Below are positions 42,744-51,436 of a stretch of 64,000 nt of DNA, in pieces. Each line of letters opens with the position of its first letter. Position 1 is the stretch's first letter. Source of the stretch: Mesorhizobium loti R88b. GTDB taxonomy: Bacteria > Pseudomonadota > Alphaproteobacteria > Rhizobiales > Rhizobiaceae. The stretch is taken from assembly GCF_013170845.1 (NCBI RefSeq), contig NZ_CP033367.1, forward strand, positions 124,001-188,000, in the 5' to 3' direction. Made by a program: the position numbers and the translations under genes. The notes beneath the pieces are model-generated. The model was not told where the DNA came from. It saw nothing but the letters and a program-made list of their open reading frames with translations, and did no database searches.

Positions 42744-44101
42744 CCCTCAAACGTCCGCGTTCGCTCAAATGGAGCCTGGTGCTGCGCATTGCGCTGCTGC
42801 AATGCGCGATGCTGACGCTGATCATCGTCGGCATTCTCGGCGCCATGCTGGCCACCGGCCTCATTCCGCACGACTATGAGGACGGCACGATGGACGTGCT
42901 GGCGGATGCGGTGGTGCGCGACGCAGGCGGCGAGCTTACCCTTCGCGAGACCCCCGATCTGACGAAGCTGCGCGCCGGGGTCCCGGACCTCTGGTTCATC
43001 ATCCGCGACAAGCAGGGGCACTGGCTGAGGGAAGGCACGGTGCCGACCATCTTCCAGCCTTTCGCCGGGTTGCTGGACAGCATCAGCGACGCGCGTATCG
43101 ACAATTCCATCGGCGAGAGCGCGCCACCGGATGCAAAGATCCGCTGGACCGACACGGCGGCCGGCAATGTCCAGATCTTCACCGGCACCAAGGGCGGACT
43201 TTCGCTGCTGCGCCTGCTTGGACAGGCACCGCAATTCTTCCTGCAAGGCATATTGCCGCTTGCCGGGCTGATGGCGCTGGCAACACTGTTTGCGACGCCG
43301 TGGGTGGTGCGCGGGGCGCTGTCGGGCCTTGGCCATGCGGCCGCCGAGGCCGAGCGCATCGACATCGACCAGCGCGGCGTGCAACTGCCGCTGAAGGATG
43401 TGCCGAAGGAAGTCACGCCGCTGGTCAAGGCGGTGAATGCCGCCCTTGCGCGTCTCGACAAAGGCTATGAGCGTCACAAGCGCTTCCTGACCGACGCCGC
43501 CCACGAACTGCGAACACCGGTCGCCATCCTCAACACCCGCCTCGCCTCGCTGCCGGCGACACCGGAACGGGCACGGCTGCTGCAGGACGCAGCGCGGCTT
43601 TCGACGCTGACCGACCAGCTGCTCGACCTGCAGCGCCTCGACCGGCAGACATCGCCTTTCGAAAAGGTCGACCTCGTGGCAATCGCGCGCGGCGTCATCG
43701 TCGACCTCGCGCCAATGGCATTCTCGGCCGGATACGATATGTCGTTCGAGCCGCAGAGCGAGACGGTTTTCGCAACCGGCGACCGCACCGCGATCGAACG
43801 TGCCGTGACCAACATCGTCCAGAATGCCATCGAGCATGGCGGCCGCAATGGCAAGATCACCGTCAGCGTTACAGCGCCCGCTGTTATCGAGGTGCGGGAC
43901 GAAGGCGACGGCGTGCCGCCGATCGAGCGGGAACGCATTTTCGAGCCCTTCTACCGACTGCGCCCGCAGGACCACGGCGCCGGGCTCGGCCTCAACCTCG
44001 TTCAGGAAATCATGCAGTTGCATGGCGGGCGCATCGAGATCCTCGACGGCAAGCCGAGCGGCGCCTGCTTCCGGATGAGTTTTCGCGCCTTGCCGGCATA
44101 G
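42740..44101 (+). CDS. Membrane sensor histidine kinase
   Basis: This 453-residue kinase has a first transmembrane helix (about 17-40), a periplasmic sensor of some 125 residues rich in acidic residues, a second helix (about 168-190), a HAMP-like linker and a kinase core. The phospho-acceptor is H255 in DAAHELRTPVAILN. N-box, G1 and G2 boxes are VQNAIEHG, EVRDEGDGVPP and GAGLGLNLVQEIMQLHGG. It forms a pair with the upstream response regulator. The signal is unknown. Confidence 0.93.
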   Translation: MTLKRPRSLKWSLVLRIALLQCAMLTLIIVGILGAMLATGLIPHDYEDGTMDVLADAVVRDAGGELTLRETPDLTKLRAGVPDLWFIIRDKQGHWLREGTVPTIFQPFAGLLDSISDARIDNSIGESAPPDAKIRWTDTAAGNVQIFTGTKGGLSLLRLLGQAPQFFLQGILPLAGLMALATLFATPWVVRGALSGLGHAAAEAERIDIDQRGVQLPLKDVPKEVTPLVKAVNAALARLDKGYERHKRFLTDAAHELRTPVAILNTRLASLPATPERARLLQDAARLSTLTDQLLDLQRLDRQTSPFEKVDLVAIARGVIVDLAPMAFSAGYDMSFEPQSETVFATGDRTAIERAVTNIVQNAIEHGGRNGKITVSVTAPAVIEVRDEGDGVPPIERERIFEPFYRLRPQDHGAGLGLNLVQEIMQLHGGRIEILDGKPSGACFRMSFRALPA

Positions 44102-44177
44102 GCTTGTCGATGCACAGCATCGCCTTCGCCGTATCGGCCGGGACCTTCGCGGGCGCCCACCAATCGCTGGTGTTCGG

Positions 44178-44954
44178 CTAAAATCCGGCTTCGCAGCCGG
44201 CAATGCTGAGCCGCGCGCCTGCCTGCGCCAACGCCGCGGCTATGTCGCGTGGCGGCGGTTGGTCTGTGGCGAGTTCGGAAAAACCGCCGAAGCCGCAGAC
44301 CTGAACCAGGCCCTGGCGGCCGAACTTGGTGTGATCGGTGATGACGAGAGAACGCTGGCCGCGCGACAGCACCATGCGGGCGAACTCGGCCTCTTCCAGA
44401 TCATAGTCCATGACACCCGTCAGCGCATCGACGGCACCGGTGGAGATGATGGCATGGCTGACCGAGAAGCGGCTGACGAAATCGATGGCCGAAGCTCCGA
44501 ACGCAGCGCCTGAATCGCTGCGCAGTTCGCCGCCAGCCATATAGACCTTGTTGCCGTTGACGGTGGCCAGCGTGCGGGCGATGTCGGACGAATTGGTGAC
44601 GACCGTCAGGCGCCGGTGGCCGAGCAGTTCGCGCGCCAGGAACGACGTCGTGGTGCCAGTGTCGAGCATGATCGATTCACCGTCGCGGATGGTGGCGGCG
44701 ACCATGCGTGCAATGATGCGCTTGGCATCGGCATTCTCACGCATGCGCCGTTCGAACGGCGCTTCGCCGACCATCGACGGCAGGCCGATGGCGCCATGCA
44801 TCTTCAGAACCGAGCCGTCGCTGGTCAGCGGCTTGACGTCGCGGCGCACGGTTTCGAGCGAAACACCCAGCCGATCGGCCAGACTGGCGATGGTGACGGT
44901 TCCCTCTTCCTGCAGCAGCCGCAGAATCTCGCCATGGCGTTTGGAATGGACCAT
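44178..44954 (-). CDS. DeoR/GlpR family transcriptional regulator
   Basis: This 258-residue regulator has an N-terminal DeoR helix-turn-helix (RHGEILRLLQEEGTVTIASL, ADRLGVSLETVRRDV) and a C-terminal sugar-phosphate sensor domain (ESIMLDTGTTTSFLAREL, VVTNSSDIARTL, GGELRSDSGAAFG). Such proteins usually bind phosphorylated metabolites. It is divergent from the kinase/dehydrogenase operon. Two direct repeats between them are good operator candidates. A phosphorylated product of the adjacent kinase could be the inducer, which is inference. Confidence 0.9.
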   Translation of the reverse strand: MVHSKRHGEILRLLQEEGTVTIASLADRLGVSLETVRRDVKPLTSDGSVLKMHGAIGLPSMVGEAPFERRMRENADAKRIIARMVAATIRDGESIMLDTGTTTSFLARELLGHRRLTVVTNSSDIARTLATVNGNKVYMAGGELRSDSGAAFGASAIDFVSRFSVSHAIISTGAVDALTGVMDYDLEEAEFARMVLSRGQRSLVITDHTKFGRQGLVQVCGFGGFSELATDQPPPRDIAAALAQAGARLSIAGCEAGF

Positions 44955-45018
44955 TTGGTTTCCCGGACTTAGCCCTTTTGACCGGTTTTAAGGTAATCCA
45001 AGTGCTTTTAAAGGGATC

Positions 45019-45063
45019 GTCACATGGTTTCGGGCAAAATACCCAAAAAAAGTCACATGTTTT
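45019..45063. promoter_or_regulatory. Direct repeats, candidate DeoR operators
   Basis: GTCACATGGTTT (45019-45030) and GTCACATGTTTT (45052-45063) match in 11 of 12 bases and are 33 bp apart, about three helical turns. They lie between deoR and a TTGACA box that begins three bases after the second copy. Direct repeats at whole-turn spacing are common for DeoR-family regulators. Confidence 0.5.
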
Positions 45064-45065
45064 AA

Positions 45066-45094
45066 TTGACAACCGGGCAACCCTGGCGTGAAAT
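45066..45094 (+). promoter_or_regulatory. Possible sigma-70-type promoter of the kinase/dehydrogenase operon
   Basis: TTGACA is followed after 17 bases by TGAAAT. The -35 is perfect and the -10 has 4 of 6 consensus bases. It sits just downstream of the direct repeats. If used, transcription would begin near 45101 and leave a leader of about 280 bases before the kinase start. Confidence 0.4.
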
Positions 45095-45135
45095 CCGGGC
45101 ATCAACAGGGGTTCGGAGCTGCAAACGGGAGGGCG

Positions 45136-45384
45136 ATGGCAGAGCCGCAACTCACTGATCAGGCCGTGTTGAACGTGCCTGGCGCAAGGAATCTAGAGAT
45201 CCGCGGGGGCGGATGCCGGGATCCAAAACCTGGCCATGGGGCTCGTCGGTGCGGTGCGGGATACCGATCCTGGCATCCCGCACCGACGAGATCATTTGCG
45301 TTTCTCCCCGCCGTCGTCGCGCTGTGCATGGCGCCGCGTCGAAATCCAGCAAACCAGGCCAGAAAATCAGGGATGATTCTGTGA
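45136..45384 (+). CDS. Small ORF (82 codons) in the leader of the kinase gene, doubtful
   Basis: An ATG with GGGAGG in front opens an 82-codon frame starting MAEPQLTDQAVLNVPGARNL and ending in GTGA, so its stop overlaps the kinase GTG start. The C-terminal part is Arg/Pro-rich and has no recognised family. Its first 20 residues look like a real protein start, the rest like non-coding DNA. Within it lies a long imperfect hairpin (45242-45290; CTCGTCGGT with ACCGACGAG, then GCGGGAT with ATCCCGC, 5-base bulge) and a smaller one (ATCCGC-GGGG-GCGGAT). It could be a leader peptide coupling translation to the kinase, a remnant of a deleted gene, or chance. Confidence 0.3.
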   Translation: MAEPQLTDQAVLNVPGARNLEIRGGGCRDPKPGHGARRCGAGYRSWHPAPTRSFAFLPAVVALCMAPRRNPANQARKSGMIL

Positions 45385-46268
45385 CAGCCGAAGATCGCAT
45401 CCTCGCCCTGCCCTGCTGGACCGGCGCCATCGAGATCGCCCCGCTGCCCGGCGGCCTGAGCAACGCCAATTATGTGGTCAGCGACTCCGCCGGCAAACAT
45501 GTCGTGCGCTTCGGCGAGGACTATCCGTTCCACCATGTCTTCCGCGAACGCGAGGTGATGACCGCCCGGGCCGCCCATGCCGCCGGCTTCGCCCCGGCGG
45601 TCCACTATGCCGAACCGGGCATCCTGGTGACGGCGTTTCTTGGCGCCAAGACCTATCTGGCCGAGGACGTGCGTGCCAATCTCGGTCGCGTCGCCGCGCT
45701 CATGCGCGGCTTCCACCGGGACATGCCCAACCATATCTCCGGCGCCGGCTTCATGTTCTGGGTGTTCCACGTCATCCGCGACTACGCACGCACACTTGAC
45801 GAAGGCGGCAGCCGTAAGCGCAGCGACCTGCCGCGCTTCCTGGCGCTGGCAGATGAGCTGGAGCGGGCGCAGAAACTGCTACCAATCGTCTTCGGCCACA
45901 ATGATCTTTTGCCGGCTAATATTCTTGACGATGGCAGCAGGCTGTGGCTGATCGACTTCGAGTATGCCGGTTTCAACACGGCAATGTTCGACCTTGCCGG
46001 CGTCGCCTCGAACGCGGGCATGAGCGACGCGGAATCCTTCGCCTTCCTGACCGCCTATTTCATGAAGGAACCGGACGAGGCAATCCGCCGCTCGCATGCC
46101 GCCATGCAATGCGCCTCGCTGTTGCGCGAGACGATGTGGAGCATGGTGTCCGAACTCTATCTCGACGCGCCCGGCATCGACTACATCGCCTATACCGAGG
46201 AAACCCTGGTGCGGCTCGACGCGGCGTTGGAAAACTACCGGACAAAATACGGGATCCTGAAATCATGA
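45381..46268 (+). CDS. Choline/ethanolamine-kinase-like phosphotransferase 1
   Basis: This 295-residue protein is of the aminoglycoside phosphotransferase/choline kinase fold. The substrate and metal motifs are VFGHNDLLPANIL (Brenner-type H-x-D-x4-N) and LWLIDFEYAGFN. A glycine-rich ATP loop LPGGLSNANYVV lies at the N-terminus. GTG with GGGATG upstream was chosen as start. It overlaps the downstream dehydrogenase gene by four bases (ATGA), so the two work together. Choline, ethanolamine, another amino alcohol or thiamine are possible substrates. Confidence 0.85.
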   Translation: MTAEDRILALPCWTGAIEIAPLPGGLSNANYVVSDSAGKHVVRFGEDYPFHHVFREREVMTARAAHAAGFAPAVHYAEPGILVTAFLGAKTYLAEDVRANLGRVAALMRGFHRDMPNHISGAGFMFWVFHVIRDYARTLDEGGSRKRSDLPRFLALADELERAQKLLPIVFGHNDLLPANILDDGSRLWLIDFEYAGFNTAMFDLAGVASNAGMSDAESFAFLTAYFMKEPDEAIRRSHAAMQCASLLRETMWSMVSELYLDAPGIDYIAYTEETLVRLDAALENYRTKYGILKS

Positions 46269-48718
46269 CCTTGCCCAGCCAGGCCGCGGTCGTCGTCATC
46301 GGCGGCGGCATCATCGGCTGTTCGACGGCCTATCATCTGGCACGCGACCACAAGGCCGATGTGGTGCTGCTCGAACAGGGCAAGCTCACCTCGGGCTCGA
46401 CCTGGCATGCCGCCGGGCTGGTTGGGCAATTGCGCTCGTCGGCCTCGATTACTCGGGTGCTCAAATACTCCGTCGACCTCTACAAGGGGCTGGAGGCCGA
46501 GACCGGGCTTGCCACCGGCTGGAGGATGACCGGTTGCCTGCGGCTTGCCACCAATGCCGACCGCTGGACCGAGTACAAAAGGCTGGCGACGACGGCGAAG
46601 AGCTTCGGCATGGACATGCATCTTTTGTCGCCGGCCGAGGTCAAGGCGATGTGGCCGCTGATGGAAACCGGCGATCTCGTCGGCGCCTCCTGGCTGCCGA
46701 CCGACGGCCAGGCGAGCCCTTCCGACATCACGCAGTCGCTGGCCAAGGGCGCGCGCATGCATGGCGCGAAGCTCTTCGAGGATGTCCGCGTCACCGGCTT
46801 CGAGATGAAAGACGGTCGCATCACGGCCGTGAAGACCAATCAAGGTGACATTGCCTGCGACAAGGTGGTGAACTGCGCCGGACAATGGGCGCGGCAGGTC
46901 GGCGCCATGGCGGGCATCAACGTGCCGCTGCAGCCGGTCAAGCACCAGTATATCATCACCGAGAAGATCGATGGCCTGGCGACCGATGCGCCGACGCTGC
47001 GCGACCCGGATCGCCGCACCTATTTCAAGGAGGAAGTCGGCGGTCTGGTGATGGGCGGCTATGAGCCGAACCCGCAGGCGTGGACGACCGGTCTTCCCGG
47101 GGGCGACGTGCCTGATGATTGGGAATTCCGGTTGTTCGACGACGACTACGACCATTTCGAGCAGCATATGGCACAGGCGATCGCACGCGTGCCGGCGCTG
47201 GAAACGGTCGGCGTCAAGCAGATGATCAACGGGCCGGAAAGTTTTACGCCGGATGGCAATTTCATCCTCGGTACGGCGCCGGAATGCGCCAACATGTTCG
47301 TCGGCGCAGGATTCAACGCCTTCGGCATCGCGTCGGGCGGCGGCGCCGGCTGGGTGCTGGCGCAGTGGGTGGTCGACGGTGAGGCGCCGCTCGACCTGTG
47401 GGTGGTCGACATCAGGCGCTTTTCCACCCTGCACCGCGACCGGCAATGGGTGCGCGAACGGACACTGGAAGCCTATGGCAAGCACTACACGATCGGCTTC
47501 CCGCATGAGGAATATGCCAGCGGCCGGCCGCGCATCGTCTCGCCGCTGTACGACAGGCTGAAACAGCAGCGCGCCGTGTTCGGCTCCAAGCTTGGGTGGG
47601 AGCGGCCGAACTGGTTCGCGCCGGACGGCGTCGAACCGCAAGACATCTATTCCATGGGCCGCCAGAACTGGTTCGCGGCGGTCGGCGACGAGCACCGGCA
47701 TGTGCGTGAGAAGGTCGGCATCTTCGACCAGTCATCCTTTGCCAAATACGAGCTGAGCGGCCCCGACGCGGCCAAGGCGCTGGACTGGATCTGCGCCAAC
47801 GATGTCAGCAAGCCAATCGGCCGGCTGACTTACACCCAGCTTCTGAATACGCGCGGCGGCATCGAAGCCGACCTGACCGTGGCGCGGCTGACTGAAGAAA
47901 AATTCTACATCGTCACCGGCACCGGTTTCCGCACCCATGATGCCTCGTGGATCAGCGACCATATCGGCGATGGCCTCGATGCTGGGCTGACCGATGTCAC
48001 CGAGGATTTCGGCACGCTGTCGCTGATGGGGCCGCGGGCTCGCGATGTGCTTTCTGGTGTGACCGATGCGGATGTGTCGAACGCGGCAATCCCGTTCGGC
48101 CATGTTTGCGAGATCACCATTGCCGGCCACAAGGTCCGCGCGCTGCGCGTCACCTATGTCGGCGAACTCGGCTGGGAATTGCATGTGCCGATCGCGGCGA
48201 CAGGCGAAGTGTTCGACGCGCTGATGGCGGCGGGCAAGACGCACGGCATCCGCCCGGTCGGCTACCGGGCTCTGGAATCGCTGCGGCTGGAAAAGGGCTA
48301 CCGCGCCTGGGGCTCCGATATCACCCCCAACGACACGCCGCAGGAGGCCGGCCTCGGCTGGGCCGTCAAGCTGCGCAAGAACACCGATTTCGTCGGACGA
48401 CGCGCGCTTGAAGCTATCGGCGGCGCGCCCTTGAAGAAACGCTTTGCCGGGTTCACGGTCGATAATGCCGAAATCGTGCTGCTCGGCCGCGAGACCATCC
48501 TGCGCGATGGCGAGCCTGTCGGCTATCTGACCAGCGGCGGCTATGGCTACACGATCGGCAGCAATATCGGCTACGGCTATGTGCGCAACGCCGACGGGGT
48601 GAGCGATGATTTTCTCACCTCAGGCGACTATGAACTGGTGGTCGCAATGGAGCGGACACCGGCTAAAATCCATCTCCAACCGATGTACGATCCGGCAGCG
48701 GATAGGGTGAAAGCCTAG
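46265..48718 (+). CDS. Dimethylglycine/sarcosine dehydrogenase-like FAD protein with GcvT domain
   Basis: This 817-residue protein fuses an N-terminal DAO-type FAD domain (VVVIGGGIIGCSTAYHLA, 9-26) to a C-terminal GcvT-like folate-binding domain (from about residue 430; YELSGPDAAKALDWICANDV, then GYRALESLRLEKGYRAWGSD). H48 in SGSTWHAAGL is at the position where FAD is covalently attached in dimethylglycine dehydrogenase. The likely reaction is oxidative N-demethylation with capture of the C1 unit on tetrahydrofolate. Whether the substrate is dimethylglycine, sarcosine or another amine is not clear. Its ATG overlaps the kinase stop and its own stop overlaps the convergent methyltransferase gene. 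Confidence 0.9.
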   Translation: MTLPSQAAVVVIGGGIIGCSTAYHLARDHKADVVLLEQGKLTSGSTWHAAGLVGQLRSSASITRVLKYSVDLYKGLEAETGLATGWRMTGCLRLATNADRWTEYKRLATTAKSFGMDMHLLSPAEVKAMWPLMETGDLVGASWLPTDGQASPSDITQSLAKGARMHGAKLFEDVRVTGFEMKDGRITAVKTNQGDIACDKVVNCAGQWARQVGAMAGINVPLQPVKHQYIITEKIDGLATDAPTLRDPDRRTYFKEEVGGLVMGGYEPNPQAWTTGLPGGDVPDDWEFRLFDDDYDHFEQHMAQAIARVPALETVGVKQMINGPESFTPDGNFILGTAPECANMFVGAGFNAFGIASGGGAGWVLAQWVVDGEAPLDLWVVDIRRFSTLHRDRQWVRERTLEAYGKHYTIGFPHEEYASGRPRIVSPLYDRLKQQRAVFGSKLGWERPNWFAPDGVEPQDIYSMGRQNWFAAVGDEHRHVREKVGIFDQSSFAKYELSGPDAAKALDWICANDVSKPIGRLTYTQLLNTRGGIEADLTVARLTEEKFYIVTGTGFRTHDASWISDHIGDGLDAGLTDVTEDFGTLSLMGPRARDVLSGVTDADVSNAAIPFGHVCEITIAGHKVRALRVTYVGELGWELHVPIAATGEVFDALMAAGKTHGIRPVGYRALESLRLEKGYRAWGSDITPNDTPQEAGLGWAVKLRKNTDFVGRRALEAIGGAPLKKRFAGFTVDNAEIVLLGRETILRDGEPVGYLTSGGYGYTIGSNIGYGYVRNADGVSDDFLTSGDYELVVAMERTPAKIHLQPMYDPAADRVKA

Positions 48719-49347
48719 CTTATCCGCAGGGCGAGGCCACGGCTGGGCACAGTGTCGGCCTCGCCAGGCATGGAGACGTAAGGGCGCGTTTCCTCGGCGC
48801 GAGCGACTAGGCCTTGCGCATGTAGTTCGGCGATGCGTGCGGCAAAGCCCTGATCCCACAGCGTGTTCTTGACCGTCAGCACGATGATGCCGCCCGGCCG
48901 GCAGATGCGGATCAATTCGTCCAGTCCCTCGACGCCGACATGGCCCGAGGTGAAGACGCCGGCCGAGATGATCCCGGCATAGGCATCGTCGGCAAAGGGC
49001 AGCGTGCCGCCAAGCGCAAGGCAATGCAGCGCGGAATAGACGCCCTTGCGCGCGGCCTGGTCCAGCATGCCTTGCGAGATGTCGAGCGCCTCGACTTCGG
49101 GATAGCCGGCAATGTTCAACCATTCGCCGATGAGCCCGGTGCCGGCCCCGGCATCGAGCAACGGTGCCGCGCCACGCGGCAGATGGCGGGCCAGCAGAGC
49201 AAGGCAGATCGTCGGATGGCGATAGCCGGCGGCGGACATGTCGGCGTCATAGGTCTGCGACCAGCGGTCATAGAGTGCCGCCACTTCCTCTGGCCGCTTG
49301 GCCGCGTAAACCTCGCCAAGCGCGCCGTGATGTTTGCTGTCCGCCAC
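48715..49347 (-). CDS. Class I SAM-dependent methyltransferase (210 aa)
   Basis: This 210-residue protein has motif I APLLDAGAGTGLIGEWL, motif II EVEALDIS, and the segments YAGIISAGVFTSGHVGVEGL and ICRPGGIIVLTVKN. It is like the Williams-Beuren-type and other small-molecule methyltransferases with N-terminal YDRWSQTYDADMSAAGYRHP. The substrate is unknown. GTG gives a natural N-terminus; the frame runs about 150 codons further upstream without similarity. Its position between two choline-kinase-like genes suggests an amine or lipid substrate, which is inference. Confidence 0.8.
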   Translation of the reverse strand: MADSKHHGALGEVYAAKRPEEVAALYDRWSQTYDADMSAAGYRHPTICLALLARHLPRGAAPLLDAGAGTGLIGEWLNIAGYPEVEALDISQGMLDQAARKGVYSALHCLALGGTLPFADDAYAGIISAGVFTSGHVGVEGLDELIRICRPGGIIVLTVKNTLWDQGFAARIAELHAQGLVARAEETRPYVSMPGEADTVPSRGLALRIS

Positions 49348-49443
49348 GTGTCCACTAAATCCCTTGTCTTGTCGGGATGATAGCCAAACGGCGAAAATTG
49401 TGGAACCGTTGCGATGAGAAAATAAAGGCGTGGGGGCGCGGGC

Positions 49444-50346
49444 ATGGTGACAGACGAGGCGCGTGCAAGACTTGCCGCCATTCCGGCGTTGGCCGGCTAT
49501 ACCGGGCCGCTGGAGCGGCTCGGCGGTCTCACCAACCTCGTCTTCAGAGCCGGCGATCTCTGCCTGCGCATTCCAGGCAAAGGCACCGAGGAATACATCA
49601 ACCGCGCCAACGAAGCGGTGGCCGCGCGCGAGGCGGCAAAAGCCGGTGTCAGTCCCGAGGTGCTTCATGCCGACGCCGGCACCGGCGTGATGGTGACGCG
49701 CTTCATTGCCGGCGCGCAGACGATGTCGCCGGAAAAATTCAGGGAACGGCCAGGCAGTCCGGCACGGGCCGGCGAGGCGTTTCGCAAGCTGCACAATTCG
49801 GGTTCGGTGTTTTTGTTCCGCTTCGAACTGTTTGCGATGATCGACGACTATCTCAAAGTGCTATCGACCAGGGATGTCGCCTTGCCCGCCGGCTATCACG
49901 ACGTGGTGCGCGAAGCCGGTAGCGTGCGCTCCGCGCTGGCCGTCCATCCGCTCCCGCTTGTTGCCTGCCATTGCGATCCGCTGTGCGAGAACTTCCTCGA
50001 TACGGGCGAGCGGATGTGGATTGTGGACTGGGAATATTCTGGAATGAACGACCCGCTCTGGGATCTCGGCGATCTCAGCGTCGAGGGGAAATTCGATGGT
50101 GCACAGGACGAGGAGATGATGCGCGCCTATTTCGGCGGCGAGGCGAGGCCGGCCGACCGCGGACGGGTCGTCATCTACAAGGCAATGTGCGACCTGTTGT
50201 GGACGCTATGGGGATTGATCCAGCTCGCCAACAACAACCCGGTCGACGATTTTCGCGCCTATGCCGACGGCCGCTTCGCCCGCTGCAAGGCACTGATGGA
50301 GATGCCGGAGTTTTCCCGACATCTGGCCTTGATACGCCAGGGCTAG
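49444..50346 (+). CDS. Choline/ethanolamine-kinase-like phosphotransferase 2
   Basis: This 300-residue protein has ATP-loop residues GGLTNLVFRAGDLCLRIPGK, catalytic CHCDPLCENFLD (H-x-D-x4-N) and metal-binding WIVDWEYSGMNDPLWDLGD. These fit the choline/ethanolamine kinase family (LicA-like) better than the first kinase does. Start at ATG 96 bases from the divergent methyltransferase start. The stop overlaps the stop of the convergent EamA transporter (CTAG). Together with the dehydrogenase it points to uptake and use of choline-type compounds. Confidence 0.87.
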   Translation: MVTDEARARLAAIPALAGYTGPLERLGGLTNLVFRAGDLCLRIPGKGTEEYINRANEAVAAREAAKAGVSPEVLHADAGTGVMVTRFIAGAQTMSPEKFRERPGSPARAGEAFRKLHNSGSVFLFRFELFAMIDDYLKVLSTRDVALPAGYHDVVREAGSVRSALAVHPLPLVACHCDPLCENFLDTGERMWIVDWEYSGMNDPLWDLGDLSVEGKFDGAQDEEMMRAYFGGEARPADRGRVVIYKAMCDLLWTLWGLIQLANNNPVDDFRAYADGRFARCKALMEMPEFSRHLALIRQG

Positions 50347-51266
50347 TTTACCCCCTTGGGCACGTTTTCGGGTGGTACGGTGGTCTCGACCACTTTCTGA
50401 CGGTGGAAGATGAACAGGCCGGCCAGAACGACGATGCCGGAGCCGATCAGGATGCGCGGACCGGGAACGTCGCCGAAGAACACCAGTCCGAACACCACCG
50501 CCCACAGGAGCAGCGTGTAGTGCAGCGGCGCCAGCGTCGAGGCCGGCGCCAGCTTGAGCGCCCTGGTGATCATCAGATGCGCACCGCAGGAGACAATGCC
50601 GAGCAGCAGCATGGCACCGAAATCGAGTGCCGAGGGCGTGCGCCAGGCGCCGATGGTCAGCACGCCGCCGACCAGCAGCGTGCCGATCGTCTGCCATGTC
50701 ACCAGGTTGGTGTCGCTGGTGCCACGCAAACGGCGGTTGAGGATGATGGCAAAGGCAAAGGCGATGCTGCCGACCAGCGCAAAGCTCGACGACAGGGAGA
50801 ATGCCGCGGATGATGGCTTCAACATGATCAGGACGCCGCAGAAACCGAGCAGGATCGCCAGCCAGCGGCGCCAACCGACCTTTTCGCCAAGCAGGAAATG
50901 CGACAGCGCCGCGACATAGATCGGCCCGGCCATATAGAAGCTCATCACATCGGCAAGCGGCAGATAGACGACGGCGGCGTAGAACAACGCGGTGTCCAGC
51001 GTCGTCGCCATCACGCGCAGGATCTGCAGCCCGGGCCGCTCCATCTGGAACAGCTTGCCGGCACCCTGGTTGGCGATCATCGGGCCGAGCACGATGAAGG
51101 CGCCAATCGAGCGGATCAGCACGACCTGGCCGACGGAGAAGCTGGCGACCAGCCACTTGCCCATCGCGTCGTTCAACGCAAACAGGAAATCGCCGGCCAG
51201 CATCAGCAGAATGCCGGCCAGAAGCACGTTCCTGATGGTCGAATTCTGCGCCACGGGCTGCGACAT
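50343..51266 (-). CDS. EamA/DMT family transporter
   Basis: This 307-residue inner-membrane protein shows about ten hydrophobic helices and two EamA repeats. Typical features are FALNDAMGKWL, LPLADVMSFYMAGPIYVALS-like spacing ending in HFLLGEKVGWRRWLAILLGF, and the second repeat LAPLHYTLLLWAVVFGLVFF. Such proteins export or import amino acids, nucleotides or amines. No substrate can be given. It ends on the shared CTAG with the kinase gene. A rhizobial repeat element lies 27 bases upstream of its start. Confidence 0.88.
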   Translation of the reverse strand: MSQPVAQNSTIRNVLLAGILLMLAGDFLFALNDAMGKWLVASFSVGQVVLIRSIGAFIVLGPMIANQGAGKLFQMERPGLQILRVMATTLDTALFYAAVVYLPLADVMSFYMAGPIYVAALSHFLLGEKVGWRRWLAILLGFCGVLIMLKPSSAAFSLSSSFALVGSIAFAFAIILNRRLRGTSDTNLVTWQTIGTLLVGGVLTIGAWRTPSALDFGAMLLLGIVSCGAHLMITRALKLAPASTLAPLHYTLLLWAVVFGLVFFGDVPGPRILIGSGIVVLAGLFIFHRQKVVETTVPPENVPKGVN

Positions 51267-51292
51267 GCCGATCCCGATTCCTCCCTCTCTAA

Positions 51293-51356
51293 CTCTTTGT
51301 TTTGACGCAATTCCGGACGGAAAACCGTTTCACACTTTTCCTGGAATTGCTCTAAG
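51293..51356. repeat. Rhizobial intergenic repeat upstream of the EamA gene
   Basis: The unit carries inverted ends GCAATTCC (51307-51314) and GGAATTGC (51343-51350) around GGACGGAAAACCGTTTCACA. I recognise this sequence as an abundant intergenic motif of rhizobia, from memory and unchecked. It lies 27 bases upstream of the EamA start and could contribute to its promoter or leader. Confidence 0.55.
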
Positions 51357-51436
51357 CCGCGTCCTAAACGGAAGCGGCCGCTTTGACGAGATGAAATCAG
51401 GAAATCGGTAAGACCAGCATGGGGAATCGGCTGTAT

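Noticed and set aside
45136..45384. Glycine or other riboswitch in the kinase leader
   Set aside because: Hairpins are present, but I could not match conserved bases of any riboswitch class, so only a structured leader is reported.
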